Below are positions 51,402 to 64,000 of a stretch of 64,000 bases of DNA, in pieces (the stretch's first letter is position 1; every line of letters starts with the position of its first letter). The stretch is from Paramecium sonneborni (Eukaryota > Ciliophora > Oligohymenophorea > Peniculida > Parameciidae), in contig CAJJDN010000113.1 in assembly GCA_905182985.1 (NCBI GenBank), forward strand, positions 218,326 to 282,325, in the 5' to 3' direction. The position numbers and the translations under genes are program-made. The notes beneath the pieces were generated by a model. That model was not told the DNA's origin. It was given only the letters and a program-made list of their open reading frames with translations, and did no database searches.

Positions 51402-52112
51402 TATATTTCTTTATACAATATTTATTATTATGATAGAATAATAAATAATTTCATTATTTATTTATTCTATACAAGAAACCAATTTCATTAGAACATCTAC
51501 TCTATTATTTTTACAAATATATGATAATTATAATTATAGAGTATTTTATTAGGAAAAAGAAAAAGATAATATTAGTATCATACAAAATTTTAATCAACAA
51601 TATAGTTTTATAAAATATAAGTATATATTATTAAAGAATTGGATATGAAATGAGTAAAATTAAAAGAATATTTATTGATAAAGATATCAATTAGGGGATA
51701 TTTTAGAGATCTTATTTGCTTCAGTAAATTTAAAAATTGTTTTCTGGTATTGAATTTTAATAATATATTAGTAAAGTTGAGTTTATAAAAATAGATAAAT
51801 ATCTGATTCATCAATTTAGGTGAATTTGATTTAGAATAATGATTATTTTATTATGATTAAGAAAGAATGCGTTTAGAATTAGTATAGACATCATTTCAGC
51901 AAATCATATATTTCTTAGAAAAATAAAAAACAGATGTTTAAAAATTCTTTAAGCTTAAATGAAGATTCGATATTTAGATAGAATTTAATTAAAAGATGAT
52001 TCGAGTTTATTTTATTAAAAATGGATAAAATAAAAAAAATAATTAAAGATGTATTTAATTTAATTCAAGATAGCACCTCATGATATTTATTTATTAAATT
52101 ATAAACTCAATT
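51402..52112. other. spacer with weak plus-strand coding traces
   Basis: About 710 bp. A 57-residue frame (separate entry) and a second coherent stretch in another frame (SQKNKKQMFKNSLSLNED, about 51930) hint at a small two-exon gene that I could not join with proper splice sites. Nothing else is seen. Confidence 0.4.
51650..51823 (+). CDS. possible small protein (57 aa)
   Basis: ATG 51650 to TGA 51821-51823: MSKIKRIFIDKDINQG..., rich in Ile and Lys with several TAA/TAG glutamines. It may be the first exon of a longer gene running to about 52000. Composition is the only support. Confidence 0.25.
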
Positions 52113-55100
52113 TCAACCAAATGCATAGCCTTCAAATCCAATAGTGAAGGCAATATCTAATTTCTATTTAAGTTCAGTAAAACTTTTATAAAGAGGTACT
52201 TCTATCGATTTAAAACAGGTATGACTAAGTGGTAATTTTCTATCTGAAAGTCCTTATTCGAATCTGACAGTAATAACATAAGAACTTTGATCAAAAGGAA
52301 TAGAGGATGATCCTAAATTTTTAATATCTATATATTACCTGTAATAAATTTCAACATATTTTTAAGAGTTTCAGAAGATGCTTAAGTAATATAAGTCTCG
52401 AAATATGATTTATGTTATGGTTTTCCTCCACTAAAATGAAATTTTTAGAGAAGTATATCAGACTTAATTTCTAATAATCCTTAAGTCAAAAGAGACATTT
52501 CATAAGGCATTAACCATTTTTTACATATCTATACATAATAATTAAATAAGAAATACTTGTATGTCTAATATTGATTAAAATCCTTCAATAAATGATTTGT
52601 ATATTTTATCAAATTATTTATATATAACATATTCTGCAGTTTTATTGAGATATAATTCTAAATTTTTCTAAGAAACGTTTGTTTATGATCCTTTAGTTAT
52701 CAATTCTATCTCAGTATTTCCTGAAGAATATGTAAACACAAGACAAACAGATTCTAATTCTTCTTCACTTAAACTCTTCAATTTTTCATAATTATTATAA
52801 GTATTTTTATCCCAAATAAGACTTAAGTCTGAAAATACTATTTATTCATCAAATACAACTTTCCAAAATGGTGCTATTATATCAATTCCTATAAGATAAG
52901 AATTACCTATTGCATTAGCAATTAACTTTATTAAAATATATAATTACTTTTCCAAATAATAATGCATATCTTTCTTTATTTTTTTGTTTATTAAATTTTG
53001 GATGCAAAAAATATTTACTTTAATTTGATGATACTGGAGAAAAGAATTTATAATTCTCATCTTTAAGTGTATTACCAATCATATCATAAAATTCTCTCTT
53101 TAAACCACCTGCATCAATACCTGGTTCATTTGCAAATTTAATGCTGAATGAATAATTAAGTCTTTTTTCTGTCAATTCTAAAAGATCTTCTAAGAAATTA
53201 ACACGACTAATATTCAAATCATAACGAGTTGGTTTCCAAACTTAATTAATATCATCTTATAAGCGTTATTTTCTTTTTTCTAAACCCAAACCTTAGAGTT
53301 TCAATTTTTAACCTATTAATATAAAATTTTAATACTTTTCTTTAATTAATTATTTATGAAAAAATCTAATATAACCTAGTCTTCTAAAACTAAAATATCT
53401 AATGGTTCAAATAAAATATTTATATTTAGACAACCAATTTTAGTTAAATTATTTTATGACAAATTAAGTTTTGATTAATTTCCTGATGCCTTTTTAACAT
53501 TGCAATTAGAATCATTAAATATTTAATTTTCAATGTCTCCATAACAATTTTCAAATTCATCCTTCAAATAAAAAGATATTTATATTCTTTCACAGAATGG
53601 TATAATATCCAAATTATCCTATATTTCTATTTTTGATTTTTCTACATCTGGTACATTAGCTAAAACAATAAATCGACCATCAATTTTAACATCATCTATA
53701 AATAAATGATATATTCCTTTAAAAGTAGGAGTCCAAATCAAATTCAATCCATAGTCTATTCTTTCTTAATTTGGTACATATTATATCTAATAAAATAGAG
53801 AATGAACAAATGTAGCTCTGTTAAAAGAAAATTACTCAACTGAATTATAATTTGCATCTTTAAATTCTATATAATCTTTTCTTAATACCCCTGCTCTTGT
53901 AGCTACAGCTATATCTTAATTACTAATAATATTTATTGTATTTCCAGTTTATAATTCTTTAGAATGAGTTAAAGTTTCAAATTATTAATATATATTCTGT
54001 TCTTTTCGATTCTCCTTAACCTTTTTTGAAACTATTTTCATCAAAATACGATCGCCTTTACCATAAGTTGAGTGTTCCTCTTTTTCATGTTCAACCTTAC
54101 AATTTTTTAAATCATGTTAAACTGAAACATGAATCGTGTTCTCTAAAACTTAAACAGTTTGAATTTAATAATCAAACTTTACATGCTTAGAAAATTAATA
54201 ATTTTGATAAGATAAACCACCTAAATTATAATTAATATCAATTTTCATTCTACTATGGCTTTTTATCGTAACAAGCATAAAATTCTTTGTTAAAAATTAT
54301 CCTTTTACCATTAAACTTTCTTATTCTTATTTTTTATACAACAATTAACTTAAATTATATTTTTTTTTTTCTAATTTTCCATATTTTACTTTTATTTTTA
54401 TTTTTTATACTTATTAATCTAAATCTATTTAAGAGTTAATTGGATTTATTAGAAATCTTATTTCCTCTTCAACCTAAAATTCATTTTTTTCTTGATTATT
54501 ATATTCCTTAAGAATCGGATGTTAAAAGCTCTTAAAATAAAATAAGTTGATATAAAACCCATTTATTATTGGAATCAATATTAATTCCTTAAATTCTTGT
54601 GGATTTGCTTTCTCTTAATTTTTTATTATAATATCCCGATCTAAAATTGATAATAATTCTATTTAATCCTATTAATTAATATCTTAAAATATTTCTCTTG
54701 GATTTAATATTAATGGTTATTAGAGTAATTAAGGTCCAGAATAGGAAACTTGATATTCATATTTAAACTGTTAGTTTATTTAATTTCTGTTCAAATAATC
54801 TAATATGAAATCAGAAAAACTAAAATCATTATATCTAAAGTAATTAAATATTATCTACTCATCAATAAATTAGTAAAATGAATATTTATTCTTAGTAATT
54901 ATTTCTGTAGTGTTCTTAATGTTAATTACTTTTATTTGATTTTCTTTATCAATGATACATAATAGCTTATGCAAATATTAGGCAATCAACATTATATCTA
55001 CAAATATTTTTACAAAATCTTATTCTGGAATAGTGTTAAATATAATTTGAATTTTATTTTCATTTAATAGAAAAGAATCTAAATTGTAAGTTTAAAAATT

Positions 55101-58100
55101 TATAATAAGATTAAAGAAGAAATTAGAAATTTCTTCAATTTCAGGACAAATCATTTTAGTATCTTCTAAAAAAGAGTAAATTTAAAGTGTTTAATTTTAT
55201 AATTTAATTAAAGTTTCATGATCTTCTTTATAAGGAGCAAAAATAATTTCAACTTTAGAAATTAAATTTTTAATTATATTAATTTTAATTGATGAAATAG
55301 ATTCAACTTCAAAAAACATTTATAAAGAACTATTTATCTAATTTTATTTTTAATTTGTAATAAATTATTCATAACCTTTTATGAAACTAATAATACCAGA
55401 ATTTTCAATAATTATTCTTTCAGATGCTTAAATAGCAAATTGATCAAGTTCATCATCAAATATTAAATAAATTTAGTGAAATTCTTTATGCTATATTATG
55501 AAATTATTTAATTTTCCTAATAATTTTAAACTTTTAACATTTGATTCAAAATAACAAGCTGTATTAATATTTTAAGTTGGTAGAGGATCTAATTCAAATT
55601 AATTTTCATTTATTCTAACAAAAACAGTATTTGGAGATATAGCTGATTATTATCTTCTAAATACATTCATAGAAATGAAATCGAAATTAATTTAATCTAC
55701 AAATGTAGGAGTCATTTATGTTATAGTAATATCACTATATGATGAAGTTAGGCCAATTCCAAATAAATCATCTAATTTATCTTATTTAACATTTTCATCT
55801 ATTTCATTTTATATCTCAATCATAGATCTTATAAAGTTTTATTCATTACAGATAAATAAATCTTATTCAAAATTAGTAAAAAATAAATTCAGAATACTAT
55901 TATTAAATAATGGATCATTTGGCCAACTTGATTAAAATAAAATTATTGAATTAAGTTCTTCTAAATTAATTTGTTATTAATCTTAAATATTTGTTCCTAT
56001 TATATAAGCTTATTATAATCTAACAATTTCCTCTTAACTTTTAGCTGAATTATCTTTCAAATTATGAAATATCAAAAATCCTGGTTTTGTGTTGCATACC
56101 AATTATCCATAAAATAAATTCAAACTAGAATTTTTATAATGGCATACTGCACAAATATCTCCTAATTTGCAATTACTAATATAAAAAGAAGTTATTAATT
56201 AAAAACCAAATTTAAAGTATAATTTTTTGGTTATTTATTTATTTAAATTACCTACTTTCTCTAAAACTAACCTTCCATCAGATTTAATAATTTATCTTAC
56301 ATTTGAATTTATAATTTCATTCACATTCTTTTTATACTTTATAGAATTCAATAGACAACTAAATCTTATATAAAATATATTATTAAATTTTTCAGTAAGA
56401 TATTAATTCACTAAATAGTTATAGAGGTCTCTTGTAAAATATCCATATAATTCATTTAAAATATACCAAATATTTTCTAATTCCCTGTATTTTGTTTCAT
56501 TATTTTTTATTGATATAGCTCTTAAAATTTCATTTGAAAATATCTATACTAATTAGAAATGATCCACTGATAAAGTTATTGTTTTACTTATAAATTAACT
56601 TATCTTATTTGAAAAATTAAGCAAACATCTATCTACTTCAAGTTTATTAAAAATAAACTAAACAAGTTGATCAGCGCTGAATATCTAATTAAAAAAATCA
56701 TAAATGTTTAGAATATTATTATAATACAATTAAATTCTACTATCTGAAATCATTAAATTGTTTTTTATTTCAATTATTTACTGAGTATTTGATTCAATTT
56801 TAACATTTAATCTAATAATTAGCATCTAATTCTAAAGCAAATAAGAAGTATTTCCAAATAAAAATGTTTTATCAAAAATACTATTAGTATCTATAAATTA
56901 ACAATTCTATTAAGCTAAATCATGGATTTCATTAAATTCAACATAAACTCCCCTTATGACTTTTAATACTTATTAAGCCTATTCTAGATTATGATATATT
57001 AATGTATTTAAAATCATAGCTAAGCTCTTCCATTACAATAATGAGTTGATTAATGAATATATTTCAATACAGGAAAATTCTTAATTTTACAAATCAATTA
57101 TTTTACTAATAAAAACTTCTAAAAATGATATTGCATTTATTCTCCAAATTAATTTCTTATTGTCTTTTTTATCATTTTCAGATAATAAAAACACTTGTTC
57201 AATAAATTTAAAAAGTTTATTATATATAAATTGAATACTTTAAGTTGCAAACAGACATTCTGAGAATTTAATTTAATTATCCAAAATATAAAATGGAAAA
57301 TCAATAATCCAATCTTCTTATTATGATTGACCTTCTATTAGATTACCTAAATATTCATTATATTTATAAAGATTCTATACAACTATTGATATAACTTTTC
57401 TAGTATTATATTATTATATAAATTCTGATTTACTTAATTTAATTAAATTCAACTTTATATTTGGTTATTAGAATTAATAAAACTCTGAAAAAATTATTTC
57501 TTTTTAATTTAATTTTTAATGTCTTTATCTCACTTAATAAGTATTATCAGGTAGAAGCTCTAACATGAATTAAAAATCTTCTTTTAATTTTTATCTTTAA
57601 CTTGTAGAGACTTATCTTGTTAAACCTAAAGCACCAATTTAAGAAGATTATTATCTTTATAATACTGGTTATTATATTGAAATTTATTATGTTAATTCAG
57701 GTTATCTAATTTATTCATGTTAATGAGGTGCAAATAAATCATCTATTTCATACTATCCACATTTTTCTAAAGGTATTATTAATTATAATATTTTATCTAC
57801 AAGGTCTTCATAAGGTAAATTTTCAAAATCCACTAAATTCAAACAGGTAAAATCAAATTTAGATTAATTAACTTATTTCATTTATTCAAATTTAACTTTT
57901 AGTAATTATTCCATCAAAACAGGTTATTATTCTAATTATTTTTAGTGTTTTTTCTAACTTAAAAATTCTAAAACTTTATCAATTTTAGTTTAGTCTAAAA
58001 TTATCTAATTATTTTCTATAGTCAAATAAATCCAAAAACAATCATCTAAAATTTATATATTTTCATTGCCAAAGTAAACTTAAAATATTTTTTTACATTA

Positions 58101-61100
58101 TTTATCCTATTTTTTCTCTTTAAGATACATCTAGCATTATGTCTTAAAATTATAAACAATTGCTTCAATTTCCTTAATAATGATTATGCTTTTTAAAATA
58201 GTTGCTTCTCGACAATTTTCTTCAGAAATTAATTTTTCATAAAAATGACTATTTTCAATATTTAAAGTGATTTAAGAGAAATCTTTTAAAAATTATAAAG
58301 TATTGCTTGTATATTCCATCTATATTAATTTTTATTAATTTGTGTATTATTTTATTAGATCATAAGTTCTTTAAAATAATGGAGTTGAAATATATTTTTA
58401 GTTCAATAATTTTGAATCATATTTGTCTTGTTTAATACTATTTAACAACATTAAAATATAAGCAACAGATGGTTTCATATATTCTTATAATTTAGGATGT
58501 TCTACCTCTTATCTAATTACTTCACCTTCTATAGGTACTACATGTTCTGGAATTCTAATATAATCAGTGTACATTTTTATATGATAACTTAAAAAATTGT
58601 CAAATTCAAGAGTATCCTTCAATTTAATATATAATATCACTGCTACTTCTAAAGTAAAATGTATTCCTTATAAAACTTTTAGAAGAAGTAAAGGATTAAT
58701 TTCGAGTAATTCTAAGACTATATGATTATGAATAATTTAATATTAAAAACAATTTTTTAAGAAATTTTAAACTTAATTTTCATCATAATTTAAGAGTTCA
58801 TCTTTAATTTTAGTTCCTTAAATAAAATACTTTAACATTTCCTCTGGATATTAATATTTATCCAAACATTCTAATTTATTATCACTTAATTCTAAAGATA
58901 AAAGTTTATTCTTTAGATTAATTTAAGCTTTCAATTTAAATACTGAATTTAAGCAAGCTTATTCAAATAAAATTAGTTCATTTAATTATTTATCCCTAAT
59001 ATATAGGCTTCTATATTTTTTAATAGGAGCTTATTCTTTTGATAGAATACTCTTTTTTCCTTTTTTATTTATCTATTTCTTTTTTTTCATTGCTTTCTTT
59101 TTATTCTCTTCCTTTAAATTTTTCTATTTTTAATCTTTTTTCTTTAATTTTTCATACTAACACCAATATAATTGTTATGATGCCAATTATAACAAATCAA
59201 AATATTTTTTATAAAATAAATCTTCTTTAGAATTTTCTTCTAAATCTTAAGGTACATTTTGACATACAAAATTTAATGGTGAATTTACAAGTATCAAATC
59301 TTCCTAAGTTATAATTTCATCTAAGTAATTCAAAATATAGTAACATTTATTTAATAAAGCAATTTAATATATCTTATATTCAGTTAAAATTGAGGATAAT
59401 TGCAATTAAATTTTAATTAAATTATTTGCTTATTCTTTACCCAATAAGTTAATTAAATAATCAAGAAAACATTCTTTAAATACTCTCTCCATTTTTTTGT
59501 AAAATATATAATAAAGGATTGGTATTTCATTAATTGTTAAAAGCTTCTCATAAGCATTTACTTTACCTTTAATAAATTGTTTAAAATATTCAATTATATT
59601 AACCTCACATTACTGGATTATTAAAATTTAGAATACATTATTTGACAAAGCACAATTTACTGGATCAATGTGAAGATTCAAGGCATATATGATAGATGTG
59701 TAATTATTTCCCATAATTGCAGAAACTAAATGATTTTGCGAAAACTATTATTTTTTTGTAATATGATCATGTCTACCTTTTCGAAGATATACTTGATTTT
59801 TATTTAATTCGTCTGTTGTATATTGCATATTATAAAATTAAGTTTTAATTTATTCAGAATTCTTGTTATAAATAAGTTCATTCAAAGGATATGAATTATT
59901 TTTTAATATATCCACTTTTTTGGTTATATAGAATAATGTTGTATTGTTAAATCGTTTATTTTCTAACTCAATTAAATATTTTTAGAGAAATTTAACACAT
60001 CTGATATTTTCATGTTATTATCTTAAAATTAAATTCGCTGTTTCATTTTATGACTCATTTTTAAGGGTTAACAAAATTTCCAAAAAAAACTATTTCTAAA
60101 ACTATGAAAATTTTTATGGAAATTGAAATTCTACTTTAAATTATTTAGAATTTATGTTTGCATTATATAAATCTATATAACCTTATGCTCTTGAAGTTAA
60201 AAATGCGTTAGGAGATTTGTTTTTTTCAAATATTGACAATAATATTTAAATAATTTCTTAACTTTTTTTTATTTTTTTATTCTTAGGATTTAATAATTGT
60301 GAATATAATTCATAATTAGCTAAAATAGTTTTAGACTTAACTTTTTTTGGGATAAATTATTTTTAAATTAATTCAATACATTTTAGATAATCTGTTTTTT
60401 ATCCTCCAGAACTCATAAATAAAACTGATCGATCTTGTTTTTATTCTCCAAAGAATTTGCTTTATTAATAACTTATGTTTTATTGTATTTTATGAACTTT
60501 TTTAATAAATAATTTTTAGAGAAGATTTATATTATTTACTCTACAAAAGTTTTAAACAATTTTCTAAGCTTCATCTTTTATTTCCATTTCACTTCTTTTA
60601 TTTCTCAGCTTCTTGAATTGAATATTATTTTGTTAGAGATCAAAAAATTAAATTTTATTATTTTTTAATATATTTTCGTTTCCATTTTCATCATTATCTG
60701 CTTATTAATAATCATCTTTTTAATCGCCATATATATTCTCAAATTTTATATTTAATTATTCTTCTAAATATGATTTTATAATTTAAAAATAAGTTGTACT
60801 ATATGTCTCAAAATCAAAAACAGTTTATCTAAGAAGAAACTACAGTTTTTCATAAAGACCATTTACAATAAATGAATTTAGATGTTTAATTTTTTAAGCT
60901 GTTGTCAAAACAACTTATTTGCAAAATTCTTAATACTAAGATATAGTAAAAACTAATTAATATTATTTAGATAAAGCCTTATAATAATTTTCTAAATTTT
61001 CTGGACATTTCAAAGGTACTTTATATATCTAATTATCAAGGTTTAAGGAATTGTTTTCACAATAGAATAATAATTCATTTAATGTTTAGATTGATTAACT

Positions 61101-64000
61101 CTTTTTCAAAACAAGACCATAAAGATAATAAATTTTATTTCTTTATAGCTTTATTTTGTGAAGATATTGAAGAGCTTAATTTTCATTATGTGAAAAGAAA
61201 GATACATATAACTTTTCTAACAAAATTATAGTTTCTTCATCTTTATTTTCAATGTTAAGAGCTAAATTTATTATCAAATTTATTATATTTGAATTTTTAG
61301 GTAATGATTTTGTACAATGTTTAATTACCATTTATATTAATTCAATTGAACCTTTAGATAAAATATCTATGATTATTGACTATGTGACTTCAATATTTAC
61401 TTCCGAATAAATTAAATCAATTAAAGATTCTTTATTGATAGTTTTATAAATAGAATTTTTTGTTTTTTCATCTAACATTTTCCAATTTTATAGAGAAATT
61501 AACTAAATTATATTTGAAAAATTATATTTAACACCTTAATTTTATTCATACTAAGATATTTAAATTTCTAATAATTTTTATAGTTGTTAATTAAATTGTT
61601 CAACAATCTAATTGTCATGTGTATAGGCTTTCTATTTTCCATTTATTTCAAATAAAAAATATTAATTAGCTAATAATGCGATAAGTTCATCTAAACTTAA
61701 TTAGAACCAATTGCTTATAAATTAGATATTGTTAAAAGCTTCTGCTTCTATCATTTTAACAAGATTTGGTTTAATAAACTTTTTTTCTTTTTAATAGCTT
61801 AACATAAAATTTTAAAATTCTTAATTCAATTTATTCGATTAAGCTAAAGCTTCTACAAATGAAATTTTCTGACTTATTTAAATAAGAATAACATTCTACT
61901 TATGACTTAAATTACTTATGTTTATATTAGTAGGAACTTAAGAATTTTATATTTTTGCCAAGATTCCGCAAATTTACCAATCAAATGCTTTTTCATAATG
62001 TTCAAATTTTAAATCAAATATAGTAAATTTTTTTTTCACTTCACATTCATTTAATATTTCAGGATTAAAATTAAATTCATCTTTCAAAGACCAGAATTTA
62101 TTTAGAAAGAGTGATGGTTTAGATTTAAGCATTTCTAAAAATGTCTTTTGAGATTCTATATTTTAGTTAAATACTAAAATATTTTTATATGATATATATG
62201 CTCTAAAATAATGAAATTCATCATTCTTTTGATCCTTTTAAAGAATTTACTTGATGATTGCTTTTTTTGCATCATAATCTTAGAGGTCAAGATAAATTAA
62301 TGTTTTAAAATTTATTGTATTATCCTCTTAATTATTAATTTCTTGTTAATTATTATTTAAGGTAATCTAAAAAAAATATTTAATTAATCTGATTTTAGCT
62401 TTAATTTATATGGAATCTATTATTTTATTAAGCAAGTTATCTTTAGAATTTAATTATTTCAACTCGAATGCTGTATTTAAAATTAAATATTTTGTCTTCT
62501 AATCTATATCGAATAACAATTCAGCAGATAAACATTTTTTTAGTAATTTTTAATCATTTAATTAAATTAGTAAAGAATAAATAGTTTGATGTTCTAATGA
62601 TCTAAAATCAGTATTTCCAAAAATTTAAGTGATCAATAGTATAGGATTTTAGCTAATTTATTCTATTACTATCGAATCTATCCTATTAAATAATTCCTAA
62701 TTTGGATATTATTTTTATTCTTTTTTTAAACTTATCAATTAAGCAAGCAAATATGCTTTCAAAGAAAACATATTTGGATTATTAGTCTCCATATTTGAAT
62801 TTATTTATTAAATCATTTAAGTAATAGTTGACTTTACTTTTTCTTAATGTCCATTTCTTAATAAAATATTCATGAATGTTTATTAAGCAGTTCCTATATC
62901 ATTAGGAAAATAACTTGTGTAAATATTGAAATTGTTAATCCAATCGAAGTTAACTTTGAAATCTTTTTTTATTACTTATTTAACAAGCTAAATATAATGT
63001 AAATAAATAAAATCCTCTTCTGTTAATATTTATGGTTAAGGAATCTGTTTGATTAAAATTTTCTTTTCATTTTTCTTCTTATTATCTTCATCACTTTCGT
63101 CGTCAATTTCCTCATCTTTTTGTTCTACTTTTATCTTTTTATAATAAAAGAATCTATCATATAATTTTATGAATTCACTCTTTTAATTTTCTTTAAGATC
63201 TTTATATTTAGTTTATTTAATTAAATGTGAAAGTCTCACAGCTTAAACTATAAATTAGTTGAAATCAAATTCTTTGATAATAAATTGACTCAAAAATTGA
63301 CAAATTGGATTTAGAATTTATTTATGAGAATCTAAATAAGAAATTAAAGGAATTTAATCATAGAATGATTAATATAATAATTTTTTTAAGGATTCTTAAG
63401 ATTCGAAATGATTAAAGATTTTAATAATCTCGTTTAAATTTGTTTCTGAAATATTTTTATTCATAGAAATGCAATGTAGAATATTTTTACCTTAAAAGGT
63501 TGAATAATTTATGGCTTATTTTAGTTATGAAGGATATGTTGTTATATATTCTAAAATAATTCTTAATGGAGCTTTTTCTGTAAAAATCATAAAAGGAGTT
63601 TATCCAGAAATATCAGGCTATTAATAATAATTGTTAGCATATTATTTAAAAAGATTCCACTCATTTTTTAATGCTATCCAATGAAACAAATTCATTTTTA
63701 GAAATTCTAATTCTATCTTATAACATTTGACATAATTGCATTCTCCTTTTGGTATAGACTTTGGTATTGATAAATTAGTGAAATTTTTATCAATCTTAGC
63801 AGTTTTATATAAATATTCCAAACTTGAATGAATTTAGAATTTTTTAAACAATTTCACAATTGCATTTAATAATTAAACATGATATTGATTTTTTAGATTG
63901 AATTCTGATCCAAAATTAGTAACTCCATTAAATATAATATGAGCTTCTTTATTTATTGCTAATTAATTTATTTAATTGAAATTTGAGATTGTTTTAATAA
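52113..64000 (-). CDS. giant HECT-type E3 ubiquitin ligase, 5' end beyond window
   Basis: The C-terminus is a HECT domain: VNFLEDLLELTEKRLNYSFS, EPGIDAGGLKREFYDM, PFWKVVFD, and the catalytic-Cys segment LPLSHTCFKSIEVPLY, ending GFEGYAFG at 52113. Upstream one frame stays open for about 10 kb to the window edge. Few introns are needed (23 nt near 53320 and 22 nt near 52950, both in the HECT part). So at least 3900 residues precede the stop and the start lies outside. The upstream part is mostly helical. Notable segments include LRKGRHDHITKKQQFSQNHL (about 59.8 kb) and a Cys/His cluster SNCKLGDICAVCHY (about 56.2 kb). An acidic patch (KDEEIDDESDEDNKKKNEKK) lies at about 63.1 kb. It should transfer ubiquitin through the HECT Cys; substrates are unknown. 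Confidence 0.8.

Noticed and set aside
53020..53217. Short 65-residue minus-strand gene
   Set aside because: It is only the piece of the HECT domain bounded by TAA if the standard code is assumed; with TAA as Gln it is internal to a much longer gene.
54360..54370. Suspected frameshift at T11 separating a giant gene from a HECT gene, with overlapping stop and start at 54245-54248
   Set aside because: On recounting, the run is 11 bases, and the upstream frame continues without interruption into the HECT frame (YNLSQLLYKKQEQESLM...). It is one gene.
59039..59230. Plus-strand frame of 63 residues rich in Phe, Leu and Ser
   Set aside because: It is the complement of a Lys/Glu-rich part of the HECT ligase gene, which is open on the minus strand.

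Overview
The window is macronuclear DNA of a ciliate, almost certainly Paramecium and close to P. tetraurelia. Nearly every gene reads through only when TAA and TAG are glutamine and TGA is the sole stop. Introns are tiny (mostly 22-31 nt, GTA...TAG). Base composition is very AT-rich and intergenic spaces are short. One gene is a trichocyst matrix protein, a Paramecium secretory-granule family. All translations here use that code and were made by eye, so splice sites in the long genes are approximate.

Layout. 1-9.5 kb: 3' end of a Cys-rich zinc-binding protein, CHMP1/Vps46, a trichocyst matrix protein, a WD40 gene followed by a degraded coding stretch, two coiled-coil proteins, and an N-myristoyl/IQ/MORN-repeat protein. 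9.7-10.6 kb: a decayed Tc1/mariner-like transposase. 10.7-18.8 kb, all on the minus strand: a Cys-motif protein, a CK1-type kinase with a long C-terminal extension, a RING/B-box/LRR protein, and a large membrane-anchored helical protein. 18.8-23.4 kb, plus strand: a UBA-containing ubiquitin protease and a membrane RING-H2 ligase that overlap slightly. 23.9-30 kb: a large unknown protein divergent from an eIF4G-like factor, then a small protein.

30.5-34 kb: a single-base N (31547) lies between two identical copies of about 1077 bp. This looks like an assembly join that failed to merge, not a biological repeat. The complete CDF zinc transporter starts in the second copy. 34-37.6 kb: a vacuolar-sorting-receptor-like protein, a Nudix hydrolase, a malate dehydrogenase, and an unknown protein. 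38.2-39.7 kb: a decayed multi-span membrane gene with a possible RGS-like tail. 39.8-48.8 kb: one huge cysteine-rich, multi-TM surface protein. 50-51.4 kb: a protein with a PARP-like motif set. 52.1 kb to the window end: one giant HECT ubiquitin ligase of more than 3900 residues, cut off at its 5' end.

Together the genes are ordinary housekeeping and cell-biology functions: ubiquitin writers and an eraser, ESCRT, vacuolar sorting, zinc transport, central metabolism, translation initiation and secretory granules. Points worth a second look are introns of 16-18 nt, two divergent start codons 10 bp apart, frame breaks at homopolymers, the transposase relic in a somatic genome, and several unrecognised domains attached to known ones.
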